From NCBI GenBank assembly GCA_030374805.1, contig JARGSG010000052.1:186001-250000 (forward strand): 64,000 bases of DNA, read 5' to 3'. Both the position numbers and the translations under genes were made by a program. The notes below the pieces were generated by a model, which ran no database searches, had not been told where the DNA came from, and saw only the letters and a list, made by a program, of their open reading frames with translations. Positions 20,463-31,049 of the stretch are shown here, piece by piece. The DNA is from Gracilaria gracilis. Its lineage: Eukaryota; Rhodophyta; Florideophyceae; Gracilariales; Gracilariaceae. Each line of letters begins with the position of its first letter. Positions within the stretch are counted from its first letter, which is position 1.

Positions 20463-23018
20463 AGAAGTTTCAGCAGTTCTGGAAAGCTGTTTGTGCTTTC
20501 CAAAGTAATGGATGACTTCCGAGAGGGAGACTGAAAATGAAATCCTCTCATGCCAGGGTCATGGTAGTTCTCAACCACATCTGATGATAGAGCATCAAAT
20601 TCCAGCTCTTCATCCGAGTCTAGGTAGCGAAATCTATTGCCAAACTGAAGGCTATAGAGAGAGGCAGCCGTGTGGTAACGGACCTTTTCGTTGGCAGCTT
20701 GAGCAAAGCTGTTCTTCGCATCGGTCACTCGGTTGAGCTGACCGACGTAGTTCTCAGTGGTCCATTGGCCAAGTTACGATAGAGGGCCACGTTCACGAAT
20801 TCCCTCAGCCTTGTGGTGAAGCAGATGGTACACATAATTGCAGAGATGGATGCTTTCCTCTCTGTTCTGGTAGTAATCATTGATGAAGTGCTCGTAAAAC
20901 TCTTCATAGAAACATTCGAATTCAGTTACCATCTTTTCAGTCAGACACCATTGCGAACATCTCTGCACCATCTGTACGAAAGTATGCCAACCATCTAATG
21001 CTTCTTGGTGCAACCAACCGTCGAGAGCCACAAGACTGCTAGTGGTAACAAAGAATTTCCACTCCGCAGCTTTCAACATGCCTTTCTTTTCAAGACCGCG
21101 GGGGCCCGGCAGTACAATGAAATGTAGCAAAAAGGTTGAGATCCGTTGGTATTGTCATTGATATGTATATGCAACCCAAAACCGCGCCTAAAAGCCCTAA
21201 GGTTCCTGTTGACTGCATCTAATACTCTTTTGCTAGATAGATGCGCAATATCTGGATGACGGCCTGAGTCATTCAGCCAGATGAACACCATGTCGCGGGC
21301 AACGTTTTCGTAGAGAAGGGGCATAAGATCAATCGGGAAGGAAGTGAAGGCACGAATTGTTGGTACACTCAGAAGCGGAGCCATAGCTACACCGGAGAAC
21401 TCATGAGCCTTGAGCCCGTTCTGTATTCCTGGATTAGTCATCGATGTTGCCGTAGTCCGCAAGTTCCTGTAAGTCTCCATAACTTCTTCATGTGTTCGGA
21501 GTGGAAGCTCACCCACCCTCCATAACACCGTAGTACCCGACTTTGGCTCAAAACCCCGCGCCCGCGACTGATTCTGAGCTCCTATAACAGGGAGAAAGTA
21601 CGCATGGTTTGCGTATACTCCACTGATTTTGCAGAAGCGAAGAGGAACGAGTCCATTTGGTCATTTCAAGTTCGTCAGCTTTTTCATTTCGGGAAGATTG
21701 GCATGAACGAAAAGCAAATGAACTCGAATTCGCTTCACATCCCCATTCCATAACCGCACGTTCTTGCCCATCGTATGTAATGTGTGAAGCTCCGAAAGGA
21801 AAGGGTGGAGGAAGGAAGTGAGTTCCTTCGGTTTCCTAGGCCCGGAAATAATGAATATCGGAAGCAAATGCTTTGCCTTAAATCTTTCCGATGGAGGAAG
21901 ATTTAGAAGTAGGCAGACAAAAGCCCAATAAGTGTAGTCATCGGAACGGAACGGCTGCACACCATCTCCTGATGCTGACAGGAATCGGTCATTCTTCACG
22001 CTCTCTTCGCCACCAAGTTCTTGTGAGATGTCCTTGAAAAGCCTTCCTGAGAAAAAATCTCGGAATGAGGTGCACTGGTCTTCAAACAGTCCCTTTTGAA
22101 AGTACTCAAAGAGAAACGGCCCCTCAACTGGATGTTGCAAAAGTGGTTCCAGACGACACCAAACAGAAATATATTCATATGTTGACACATTAGCATGCTG
22201 TTTTTGATCACAGTGATCGCAAGCTACGACCGAATGGTCAGATCGCACTCGAAGAGCTTTTTGATATGCTACACAAGCGAAATGTTGGGTGATATCTATT
22301 CCTGAGTTTCGCAAGAATGCCTTTTTAACGCAATCGAAAGACATATAACGAAGGTGTGATTCATCATTTATAGCGGCATCTTTGAGAAATGCATCCGTGA
22401 TTTCATTGGACGCGCCATGCCTGATACCAATCCCCAGAAGCTTATCGTGTGCATCCATGAACGCCCGAAACTTCCAGTCTTTGCATACAGGATAAGCACC
22501 CGGTGCAAGCGCTTGAGGATCTGCAACAGAAGGAACTTCAACATTTTCGATGTCATAGTGTGTTGCACTAGAATGAAAAGATCGAGAGCTTGCTTCGAGT
22601 AACGGTGCAATGGTTGTAGGCGAGGGGATTCATGTCTGTCAGAAACAAAAGTGTGTGGAATCGCAACTACTGGCGGAGGTTTTTGAGGACCATTTACATC
22701 CCAAAGAGCTTCAAGTTGTGCCAACTGTTGAATGGGTGGAGGTAGAGGCAAGAAGCAAATTTTTCCCTTGTCGCGTGCTTGAGCCCTGTGTTTCATGGCC
22801 GTTTGACGTGTCACCATCCTTCCTTGACCACAACGACAGCCATAATTTGCGTAACACACGTACCCAAGGAGACCCATGAATAAAGATTGAACACGGAGAG
22901 TCCAAAACCAACGAAACACCACCATAGAGAAAGAAGTATCCTCAACCCACGTAACCGAACCAAAGAAGTTTTGCTTGTTGTGTGGGGTCACTCTCTTCCA
23001 CAACGGAGAGTACTTCAT
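20463..23018 (-). pseudogene. CACTA (Transposase_21-type) transposase, N-terminal and central part
   Basis: Blocks in order on the minus strand: an N-terminal zinc-ribbon-like CRCGQGRMVTRQ near 22840, ACDHCDQKQ near 22225, the Transposase_21 core GDGVQPFRSDDYTYWAF with LLLNLPPSERFK and FIISGPRKPKELTSFLHPF (21980-21770), CRFCKISGVYANH near 21640, and DUF4218-like TDAKNSFAQAANEKVRYH (20728). Three to four frame changes (near 22400, 21660, 21120, 20750) break it, some possibly introns. The frame is cut at 20462 by the nested element's inverted repeat. The missing C-terminal part fits the fragment at 2532-2999. A divergent accessory ORF begins at 23139. Confidence 0.7.
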
Positions 23019-23138
23019 ACCAATATCGAAAGGCAGAAAAAGATATGGTATTAAGTGATTTGTTAACGGGCGTGCTTCGTTTCAAATATACAAACCTATA
23101 GGTCGGCGGGAATCGACGAAGCGAAACTGTCCAACAGA

Positions 23139-23924
23139 ATGGCGCAGAATGACTCATTACTTGGGATCGCCTCAAACCCAGTTGGAAATCGAAAGGAGGT
23201 ACTTGCTGACCGGGCAGCAGTGCGTCCGACTACTCACTTCGAAGGCACACCTGTTCAAACAACTTGGAAGTTGTTTCTCTGGATCATCCACCTTTGCACT
23301 ACTTATTTCCATGCCTATTATCAACGGTATCATCGATCTTTACGATCCGTTTAGTCGAAGAAGTTCGAAGTCAACGAGCAGCTTCAGCATCGTAAAAGCG
23401 ATGGAACAGGCTGTACAGAACCACAATGAAAAGCTCGACAAAGGTGAGAAGGCACATCTTATTGAGTTTGGTTCAACTCCAAGGCATTTTTCAAACAATT
23501 TCATGGATAAAGTTGGCCGCCAGCTGCAGATATCTCGTGTGTTCGGCAAAGACGTTGGCTGGCGCAGTTATGAAGAGAAAAAGAAATGCACGGAGCGTAA
23601 GGCTTTTGAAGATGCGGTTCATCACATAATTAGACACGTTAACGAGAAACACAGGCTGCTGATGCATACAGAAGGTGATTGGGGTGCCCTCCGCTCCATT
23701 AAACAGAAACTTCGAAACTAAGTTGTCACTGTAACCAAAAAAAGAGCCCAGCATCCAAAGCCAAAGTCGTTGAGGCGAAAGATAAGCAAACGACTGTGGC
23801 CCCATTAATGGCACACATAACCAACGTAACTTCAATCGACTCCGAATGCACCAGACCGCGTAAACCAAATAAGATCGCAGAGCATAAGAGAAAGAAACTC
23901 TACGAACAGTACTTTCAGGCATAA
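23139..23924 (+). pseudogene. Accessory ORF divergent from the CACTA transposase
   Basis: Begins MAQNDSLLGIASNP (23139). The coding then changes frame to a helical, charged stretch at 23390-23721 (HNEKLDKGEKAHLIEF, KDVGWRSYEEKKKCTE) and again to a basic tail ending HKRKKLYEQYFQA near 23923. It lies about 120 bp from the transposase start on the opposite strand, the same arrangement as at 36241/37136. Function unknown; second ORFs of CACTA elements often encode DNA-binding helpers. Confidence 0.35.
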
Positions 23925-24131
23925 TATGGCCGAAAGCCGAACTTAATTAAACCCAAAAAGTTTTAATGGTGCCATTTGATGGCCTGTAGGTGGCCACGGC
24001 GACAGAAGCAAATTATGAAAATATTACTGATGCGTCAAGATCTAGGCGGATGTAGGCCAAAATTAACCAACCGGCCAAAACGTGGACGGTATTCCATCGC
24101 GCTTGGAGCCGCTGGATTTTGTGTCAGCACG

Positions 24132-25644
24132 TTAGAATTTATTGGAGCATTTTCGGCCAGACTGGGCACAGTCTTGCAGATTATAGGTCTCGTTTTGTAC
24201 CGAAGGTAACGCTACTACTATAAACGCTGGTACTATGACCCCTCTTGGGGGCGCATCAGTCATCGAGTTGAGCACAGACGGCACGCGTGCAGAAGATGAG
24301 ATCCGAGAAGCAGACTTTGTACATGCAATCTCTCCCGTCATGGGCGGTTCTGAAGCTGTAGAACTAGGCTGACTGGACGTGAGTTGGTGCAAATTTTGCA
24401 AAGCATCATCGCTGACAATCTGCTCCAGTCCATTTAGTTCATCGACCGAAGTATACGGCTCGTGCATCATCTTGTGGGCAAAGTTAGACAAGGCGGACTG
24501 TGAGTGGTGTGGCGAAGCGTCCTTGCCGATGAGAATGCTCGGGCGTTTCTCAGTATCAACAAAAAAGCCATATTAATCAATACTGCGCCCCGTGAGCTGT
24601 CCGGCAGCAACAGTACTCTTAGCGGCAGCAGTATAATCGCCGCTGAGCGTTGCCTGTCTAGCCACCAAAGTAATCTTCTCATCACCACCATAACGCTGCA
24701 GAATCCTACGCGCATGGCCACGGTGACTCATGGCCACCAACGAATCAATGGTGGCGGATCGCAGGTCGGGTGGAATTGGCTCGTCGGTATCCTCCAAAAC
24801 GGCGCACATAGCGGTAACGACGCCGGGAGTCTCCAATATATGTACGGCTTTATGCGGTCCCGACCAGACGCCTATGGCGGCCAAGGCGGCAGCAGGGCGC
24901 AGGCAAATGTCCATGGGCTGCTCCGGCGCAGCGGCGTTTGCCAGCGGCTGCAAGGCACCGGCTGGCAATGCATGCACACACGCGGGCGGGCAGCACACCA
25001 GCAACGTGGCCAAAACGCGCAGCGCGGCGACTGCGGGCGCATCGGGTAACCCGCGACTGGAACGCTTCACCTGCTGAAAAGCGGCGGCATCGACGACCCT
25101 ATCCGGGCTGTCTAGAGCGTCCGGCTCGCGAGGCAGAAACACCGCCAACAGTGGCAGACCGCCCGGCGGCGGACCCCAGCGCGGAGCGGAAGGACGTTAG
25201 CCCGCACAGCGCATGCATTGCCATTAGCAACGGCACCGTTAACTGCTCATTGGACGGCGACTTGACCAGCGCCAGCAATTGGCGCTGCAGCTGCACGGGC
25301 GTGAACTGCGCAAACTGATGCGCGGGCGCGCGGCCGATTCGTTACAGCGCGGCGGCGAAGGGACGCGCCTCGCAGGCGGGCACGTCGCAGAGCGTGTCGG
25401 AGACGAAAGCGACTCAATCCGGGGGCGCGGAAGTGTTGTCGCAGTAGCTTCGGCGTCGACGGCATTGGCGCCGACGGTATTGGCGTCGACGGCATTGGCG
25501 GCATTGGCGGAGGGCGGCGGTGGCAGAGGCGGTGGCGGCGGCGGCGGCGGCAGAAATGGGCGGCGTGAGGCTTAGAGCCGGAAGCTCGGGCGCGCGCGAC
25601 GCACCCAGTGGCGCGGACGGCGACAGCGCGGCGGTGGTGGTCAT
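24132..25644 (-). pseudogene. Armadillo-like repeat protein, frameshifted
   Basis: ATG at 25644 opens MTTTAALSPSAPLG, followed by an Ala/Arg-rich low-complexity stretch. In-phase TGA and TAA interrupt near 25413 and 25342. Helical repeats follow (QLQRQLLALVKSP, VPLLMAMHALCGL, then after a shift near 25155 AALRVLATLLVC, LRPAAALAAIGVW, DLRSATIDSLVAM). After another shift near 24575 there is a Ser-rich tail to 24132. Alpha-solenoid repeats suggest a binding scaffold; no specific family. It is head to head with CNX2, and its 5' part is duplicated at 29215-29520. The region is very GC-rich. Confidence 0.45.
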
Positions 25645-25939
25645 GCTCGCGTGGCGCAGCTCTGCTGACAGTGGCGCGAGCGCGTGTGTGGCACCCGGGT
25701 GCGCGCTAACAAAAGCGGCGCGCTGCCATCGCTGCCGTTGCTGCCGCTGCCGCTGTGGCGCAAAAGCGAGGCGCTTTCGGCCATTGGCTTACAACGCTCG
25801 CGCGCGCGCCGTTCTTACACGCGGTGCTTGCGCAGCGCGTGAGCGGCTCCGGCTGGGCCTTTTGTAACTATGATAGATAGATAACTGTCGACAGCTCGGC
25901 GTGCAACGACTCTCGGGAGCTGCGAGAGCGGCGTGCGCC

Positions 25940-27090
25940 ATGGCGGGCTTAGTGCGTGGTGCTGCTGCGTGGAGCCGCGTGCCTTGGCGCGGTGCTGCTG
26001 CATGGAGCCGCGTGGCGCGGCGTGGCATGGCGATGACGACCGCGGAAACGACGGCGGAGGCGACGAATACGGCGGAGACGACGGCGGAGGCGACGGCGGC
26101 GACGGGGCCGCAGCACGACTTGTTCGGGAGGCGCCACTCGTACCTGCGCGTATCGCTCACGGACCGCAGCAATCTGCGCTGCCCGTACTGCATGCCGCTG
26201 CCCCCGCAGTTCTTGCCCAAGCCGCACCTGCTGTCCACGCCCAAGGTGCTCCGCCTCATCCAGCTGTTCCGCGCCGCCGGCGTCAACAAGCTGCGCCTCA
26301 CCGGAGGCGAGCCGCTCATGCGCACCGACCTGCGCAGATCGTCGCCGCCGCGTCGCCGCACTTGCCCGTGTCCATCACCACCAACGGCGTGCTGCTGTCG
26401 CGCCGTTTGTCCGACCTCATGGCCGCCGGCCTGTCCGCCGTCAACCTCAGCCTCGACTCGTTGTGCCCGCACACCTTTGCGCTCCTCACGCGTCGCCCCG
26501 CCGCCACGCATGCGCGCGTGCTGAGCGCGCTCAACGATGCGCTGCAGCAGCCCGGCCTCGCCGTCAAGCTCTACGTCGTCGTCATGTCGCCCATCAATGA
26601 TGCGTCGCTGCCGCAATTCGCCGCTCTCACCGAGCACCAACCGCTGGACGTGCGTTTCATCGAGTATATGCCGTTCGTCGGCAACCAGTGGCGCCATGCT
26701 TCCTTCGTGCGCTACTCGCACATGCTGCAGACCTTGGCCCGTCACTACGGGCGTCTGCAACACGAGCCCACCCATGCCATTGACACCTCCAAGTACTACC
26801 GCATACATGGTTTCACTGGTCGCGTGGAATTCATTTCCAGCGTGAGCGACCATTTTTGCCCCGGCTGCAACCGGCTGCGCATCACTGCCGATGGTGCGCT
26901 CAGGACCTGCCTGTTCGGCGAGCAAGAGCTGTCCTTGCGCGACCTCATGCGCGATGGTGCCACAGACGACCAGCTTCTGGAGGCCCGACGCCACGCCCTG
27001 CAGCTCAAAAACTTTGCTTTGGGAGGCAAGCACGATATGCATGCCCTTGCCGTCGCCGACAATCGCAGTATGGTGCGCATTGGCGGCTGA
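25940..27090 (+). pseudogene. CNX2: CNX2/MoaA molybdenum cofactor synthase, copy 1, disabled
   Basis: GTP 3',8-cyclase of molybdenum cofactor synthesis, mitochondrial in eukaryotes. The ATG at 25940 starts an Arg/Ala-rich presequence-like N terminus. Then come the radical-SAM region [49 protein letters not shown] and the C-terminal cluster FCPGCNRLRITADG with RTCLFG, whose three cysteines are intact. Two lesions are visible. The first cysteine of the CxxxCxxC motif is Ser (AGC at 26168-26170). A one-base loss near 26333, relative to copy 2, shifts the frame between LMRTDL and [10 protein letters not shown]. Length otherwise matches the family (about 380 residues). A working copy would have to be elsewhere in the genome. 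Confidence 0.8.
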
Positions 27091-27202
27091 GTCCCACATC
27101 GCGTCAATTATCTACTATCACCACTGCCTAATCTGAAACTTTAATGCCTTCCTCCACTCCAACTTTGTTTCATACCCGCCTAACATACTAATTGTTCACT
27201 AG

Positions 27203-27712
27203 TGTCTATTCGACATTGACCTCATATGAGGTCAAATGACCTCATATGAGGCCAACAAATATTTTTTCGTATCTCTACAATTTCTGAAATCTACTACTTG
27301 TTTTACATACGAACGAAATGCCAAGCGCTTTATCTTTCGTTGCATTATCGTCCAACTTTAGCTTTACTAGACGAAAGAAACCATAATTTGCACTTTACCT
27401 CTTTTTGAAGGTATTCTGAACCCCAAAATTTTTGTTTACTGTTTAACTTTGCATCTATCTGCATGTACTAAACGAATTGCATATGGTTTTAAAGCTGAGC
27501 ATTAAAGCTTTGTTTAAGTAATTTTCTACTCTGTATGTCTAAGAGGAACTATGAAAAGTTTTTACTTCTTCCTGTACCCAATACAGCTCTCTGTGTGGCT
27601 CATTTTCAAATATTCAAAAAGGTTGATTTTCAATTATTTCTCAAGAGCGAAATTGACCTCATATGAGGTCACGCTGACCTCATATGAGGTCAAAATTCCG
27701 GTCGAATAGACA
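27203..27712. mobile_element. 510-bp MITE with CTAG target duplication
   Basis: The inverted termini TGTCTATTCGAC (27203-27214) and GTCGAATAGACA (27701-27712) are perfect. CTAG flanks both sides (27199-27202, 27713-27716). Just inside each end are two copies of the 18-bp palindrome TGACCTCATATGAGGTCA (27217, 27237 with one change, 27654, 27675). The interior is AT-rich and non-coding. It sits in the last codons of the protoporphyrinogen oxidase gene and beyond the 3' end of CNX2. Confidence 0.85.
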
Positions 27713-29243
27713 CTAGTGCCATTCGAGTCACGTAAACTGCAATTAGCGGCGGGTAGTCCGCACCCCACGCCAAGCAGTCACCAAACGCCACTCTATGAAC
27801 GTAATCACCCCCAAGAAACAAACCCTCCTCGTCTTTCAGAGCCTCTACAGCCGTGTCCAACACCTGTTGATGCTCGATATTGTACTGCGGAATAGCTCGC
27901 CCCCATCTCCTCGCCCCAACCACAACAGGTTCCACCTGGGAGTCGTTCTTCAGCAAAAGGCATTTCACATCCTTGTCGACAGCCTGCACCACTTCGGCCT
28001 CACTCAGCTCTTTAATGCCCTCGTCGCGTGCCCCGCCTATATAAGACAGAAGCAGTTCCATATCGTCGGGTGCCCTGCCGGGGAACAATACACTTGACAA
28101 TATAGTACCCAACGTCCTGATGCCCAGCTTTCGCGGAATTAGGTTACCGAATCCTCGCAACGGCTCCTTGAACTCACTCTTGGGATATGCCAGCGTTATG
28201 CTCCACACCGGTGGGTAGTACACCTTTTCCAAAGCTGCCACTTCCGGTGCCAGCTTCTTGAGCGTGGAAGCGGCTACACTTGCAGGTGTGGTGATTGCAC
28301 AAGCCTTTTTCACAATTTCTTTACGCCCCTCAGGTGTTTCATAGACCGCCCTGTATAGAGAATCCTCCGTGCGCGTCACATCCACCAGTCGCCACTTGAG
28401 CTTGATCTTATCGCCAAGCTGGTTGCAAATTGCGTTCGGTAGCATCCCCAACCCGTCCTTAGAGCTTTTTAACGCTCCGCCCTTCCATTTGGGCAAGTCG
28501 TCGTCGGGCTGATTTTGTTCGCGTTCTCTCTTCTTCTGGCCAATTCTGATGATCCCCCCCTCGAGAATTCCTTGCGTGCCACCGAGCTTTGTAAGCGCAA
28601 AGATCTTCTTGAACGCCGTTTATATGGCTAGTTTGGATGGATCTCCGGCGTATACACCGCTCACGAATGGATCAATCATATTTGTGAACACTTCGCGCCC
28701 AAGGTGACGCGTGATAAAATCCTTCACACTTTTTTCGCCACGCGGGGCGGGGAGAACGAAGCCCAGGGCGCCCAGTCCTGCGCGAATAGCACCTGGTAGA
28801 GACAGCAACCTCAATGTTGGGATATCCTGTGGCCCCAGAGGTAAAGCAAAAAGTTTGTCGTTCCAGTACACGAATCGCGGTAACGTGGAATCGGCCAATA
28901 CAAGTTCATCCTTGAGCCCCACATCCACCGCAAGTCGCATGATTTGCTCCGATGGCTGGAATGTATTAGGTATTTCCTCCCACACATAGCCATTCTGTTT
29001 GCGTGAAATCACATTGCCGCCGACAACGGAGCGCGCCTCGGTGGTGAGCACATTCAACTGCGGATGGTATTTGTGCAGATTAAAGGAAAGAGAACTACCA
29101 GATATTCCCGTGCCAATCACGAGCACATCAACTGATGCTGTGCTGGTCTGTGCAGACGCAGGAGCGGGGTCTTCTACAGATATACAAAGCCGACGCGGTG
29201 TGGGAGTGGCATAGTTGCGTCGGCGATTGCATTGCAACCGCAC
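27690..29243 (-). pseudogene. PPOX: Protoporphyrinogen IX oxidase (heme/chlorophyll pathway), one nonsense codon
   Basis: Oxidises protoporphyrinogen IX to protoporphyrin IX with FAD, in the plastid for this type. Seen in order: the FAD-binding VDVLVIGTGISGSSL, SVVGGNVISRKQNGY, a WEEIPNTFQPS block, RGEKSVKDFITRHLGREVF, SGVYAGDPSKLAI, then a TAA (28620-28622) where the family usually has a basic residue. The same frame continues with TAFKKIFALTKLGGTQGIL, KDGLGMLPNAI and the C-terminal EEGLFLGGDYVHRVAFGDCL. No ATG starts this frame. A candidate ATG at 29234 is one base out of phase, so the 5' end is damaged or mis-sequenced. The final residues and stop come from the MITE. Confidence 0.8.
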
Positions 29244-29296
29244 GGGCGTGAGCTACGCAAGCTTTTGCGCGGGCCCGCGGCGGCGAGCGGGTGCGT

Positions 29297-29494
29297 CTAA
29301 TCGGCCGGCAGGTTGCAGAACGTGTCGCAAACGAAGGAAACCCGATGAAGCGGGTCAAAAGTGTTGTCGCAATTTGAGTCGACGTCGACGGAATTTGCGT
29401 GAATGACAGTGCTGTCAACGGCGGTGGGGGTGGGGGCAGGCATTTGCAACTGAGGATTCGCGGAAGCAGCATGGTCGCAGCACCGTCGCAGCAC
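29297..29494 (-). pseudogene. Armadillo-like gene 5' fragment, copy 2
   Basis: A 65-codon frame including SNCDNTFDPLHRVSFVCDTF. It corresponds to copy-1 sequence NTSAPPD(stop)VAFVSDTL at about 25400-25430. Copy 2 keeps a sense codon (R) where copy 1 has TGA. No downstream repeats remain. Confidence 0.45.
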
Positions 29495-29748
29495 CGTCGC
29501 AGCGGCACAAAAGGCGACAACGCAGGGAAGTGGTCATGCTCACGTGCGCGGCTCCACCGAGGGTGCCACGGGCGCGTGGGACATCCGAGCGCGATATAAA
29601 AAGACGCGGCGCACCGGGGCCGTCGCCTTGCACCGCACGTGACCGCCTGGCGTTCTTACACGTGGTATTCACTGCGGTGGTGGTAAGGTGCACGCGCCGT
29701 ATGCAGCTGCCGATCAGCCGCGGAACGCAAAGAGAGTTACAATGGTAC

Positions 29749-30751
29749 CCGTAAGAGCTACGATGTCGGTGCGTGCCATTGCGGAGTTGAAGCATTGTGC
29801 TGGTGCCACTGCGTGAAGCCGGGTGGCTTTGCGTCTCGCGAAGACGGCAGCAACCGTGCCGCTGCACGACTCGTTTGGGCGGTGCCAGTCGTACCTGCGC
29901 CAATCGACCACGGACCGCTACAACCTACGCTGCACGTACTGCAAAGCACTGCACCCGCAGTTCTCGCCCAAGTCGCAGCTGCTGTTCATACCCAAGGGGC
30001 TGCGCCTTATCCAGCTGTTCCGAGTTGTTGAAGTCAAGAGGCTACGCCTCACCATTGGCGAGCCGCTTATGCGCCCTGAACTGCAGCAGGTCGTCACCTC
30101 ACTTGCCTTTTTTCATGACTACGAACTTCGTGCTGCTGTACCGCCCTCTGCCCGACCATATGGCCTCTGGGCTTTCCATCTTCAACCTTAGCTCCTCTCT
30201 GCTGTGCCCACACACCTTTGAGCTTTTCACATGTTGTACTGCCGCCACGCACGCGCGGTGGTAGGCGCGCCTGACAGCAGCGTGGTGTCGCCATGAGGCG
30301 CAATTTTGCCGTCATGTCACCCATCAACGATGCGTCTCTACTGCAGTTAGCCGATCTCCCCAAACACCCATCCCTGGACGTGCGCTTCACAGTACAAGGG
30401 TACAGGACATTCGATGGCAACCAGAGACACTATAAATTCTTGGTGCCATTCGTGCACATGCTGAATACATTGGCCCGTGAATACGGCCGTCTGCAATGCA
30501 GACGTACCCACGCCACCGAGGCCTCCTAGCACCACTGCATATCTGGTCTTGCCGGATGGGGGGCTAAATTCTTGATCGGTGACTATAAGCTGTGCTTGGG
30601 CGATCTCATGTGCGAAGGTGCTACGGAAATCGGCTCCTAGAGGGGCCGTAAGGCCCGCCTGCAGCTAAAGAACTTTTCTGTGGGAGAAAAGATCAGTACG
30701 CATGCCCTTTGCGTCCCCTATCATCGCAATAGGGTGCAAACTGTCGACTGA
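29749..30751 (+). pseudogene. CNX2/MoaA, copy 2, degenerate
   Basis: Recognisable from DSFGRCQSYLRQSTTDRYN and LRCTYCKALHPQF to RLRLTIGEPLMRPEL, then broken by frameshifts and stops. It keeps phase across the spot where copy 1 lost a base (LQQVVTSL). The first radical-SAM cysteine is Tyr (TAC at 29919-29921). The GGEP motif reads IGEP. A deletion removes the C-terminal cysteine cluster that copy 1 keeps. Clearly a pseudogene. Confidence 0.8.
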
Positions 30752-31049
30752 GGGCCGCATCATGTCGTCTACTATCAATAATGCACACTCTGTACCTTGA
30801 ATGCCTTCTCTCATGCAAAGCTTTTATTCCATACTACCTAACACCCTACGATTTCACCTCTTCTGTTCGTTTCAAGTAATATGGAATCCTCAGTTCGTAG
30901 TACACCCAAAGCCATGCAGTCATTGGATGCCAGTCAATGGCCATATTAACAGCAAGAAACACAACTTCCACGTCTCCCAAAAAATCCCATTCAGGAGCGC
31001 TGCGTCTGCGTGAGTAACACCTAAATGGACCGCTCTACCCCATCCCTTG

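Larger units (their letters stand above)
29215..30850. repeat. Diverged second copy of the armadillo 5' end plus CNX2 block
   Basis: Aligns by eye with 25270-27190. The armadillo promoter-side sequence, the divergent intergenic region, the CNX2 coding sequence and its 3' flank (shared TGAATGCCTTC and ACCTAACA tracts) are in the same order and orientation. The copies are well diverged and carry small deletions. The protoporphyrinogen oxidase gene lies between them. Confidence 0.7.

Noticed and set aside
25789..27099. Long minus-strand open frame (436 codons) antisense to CNX2
   Set aside because: A shadow of GC-rich coding sequence; the plus strand carries the conserved CNX2 motifs and the minus translation has low-complexity His/Gln/Arg composition.
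27197..27718. CACTA-type termini (CACTAGTG) for the 510-bp MITE
   Set aside because: CACTAGTG is itself palindromic and the assumed 3-bp flanks differ; taking TGTCTATTCGAC as the end gives a clean CTAG duplication instead.
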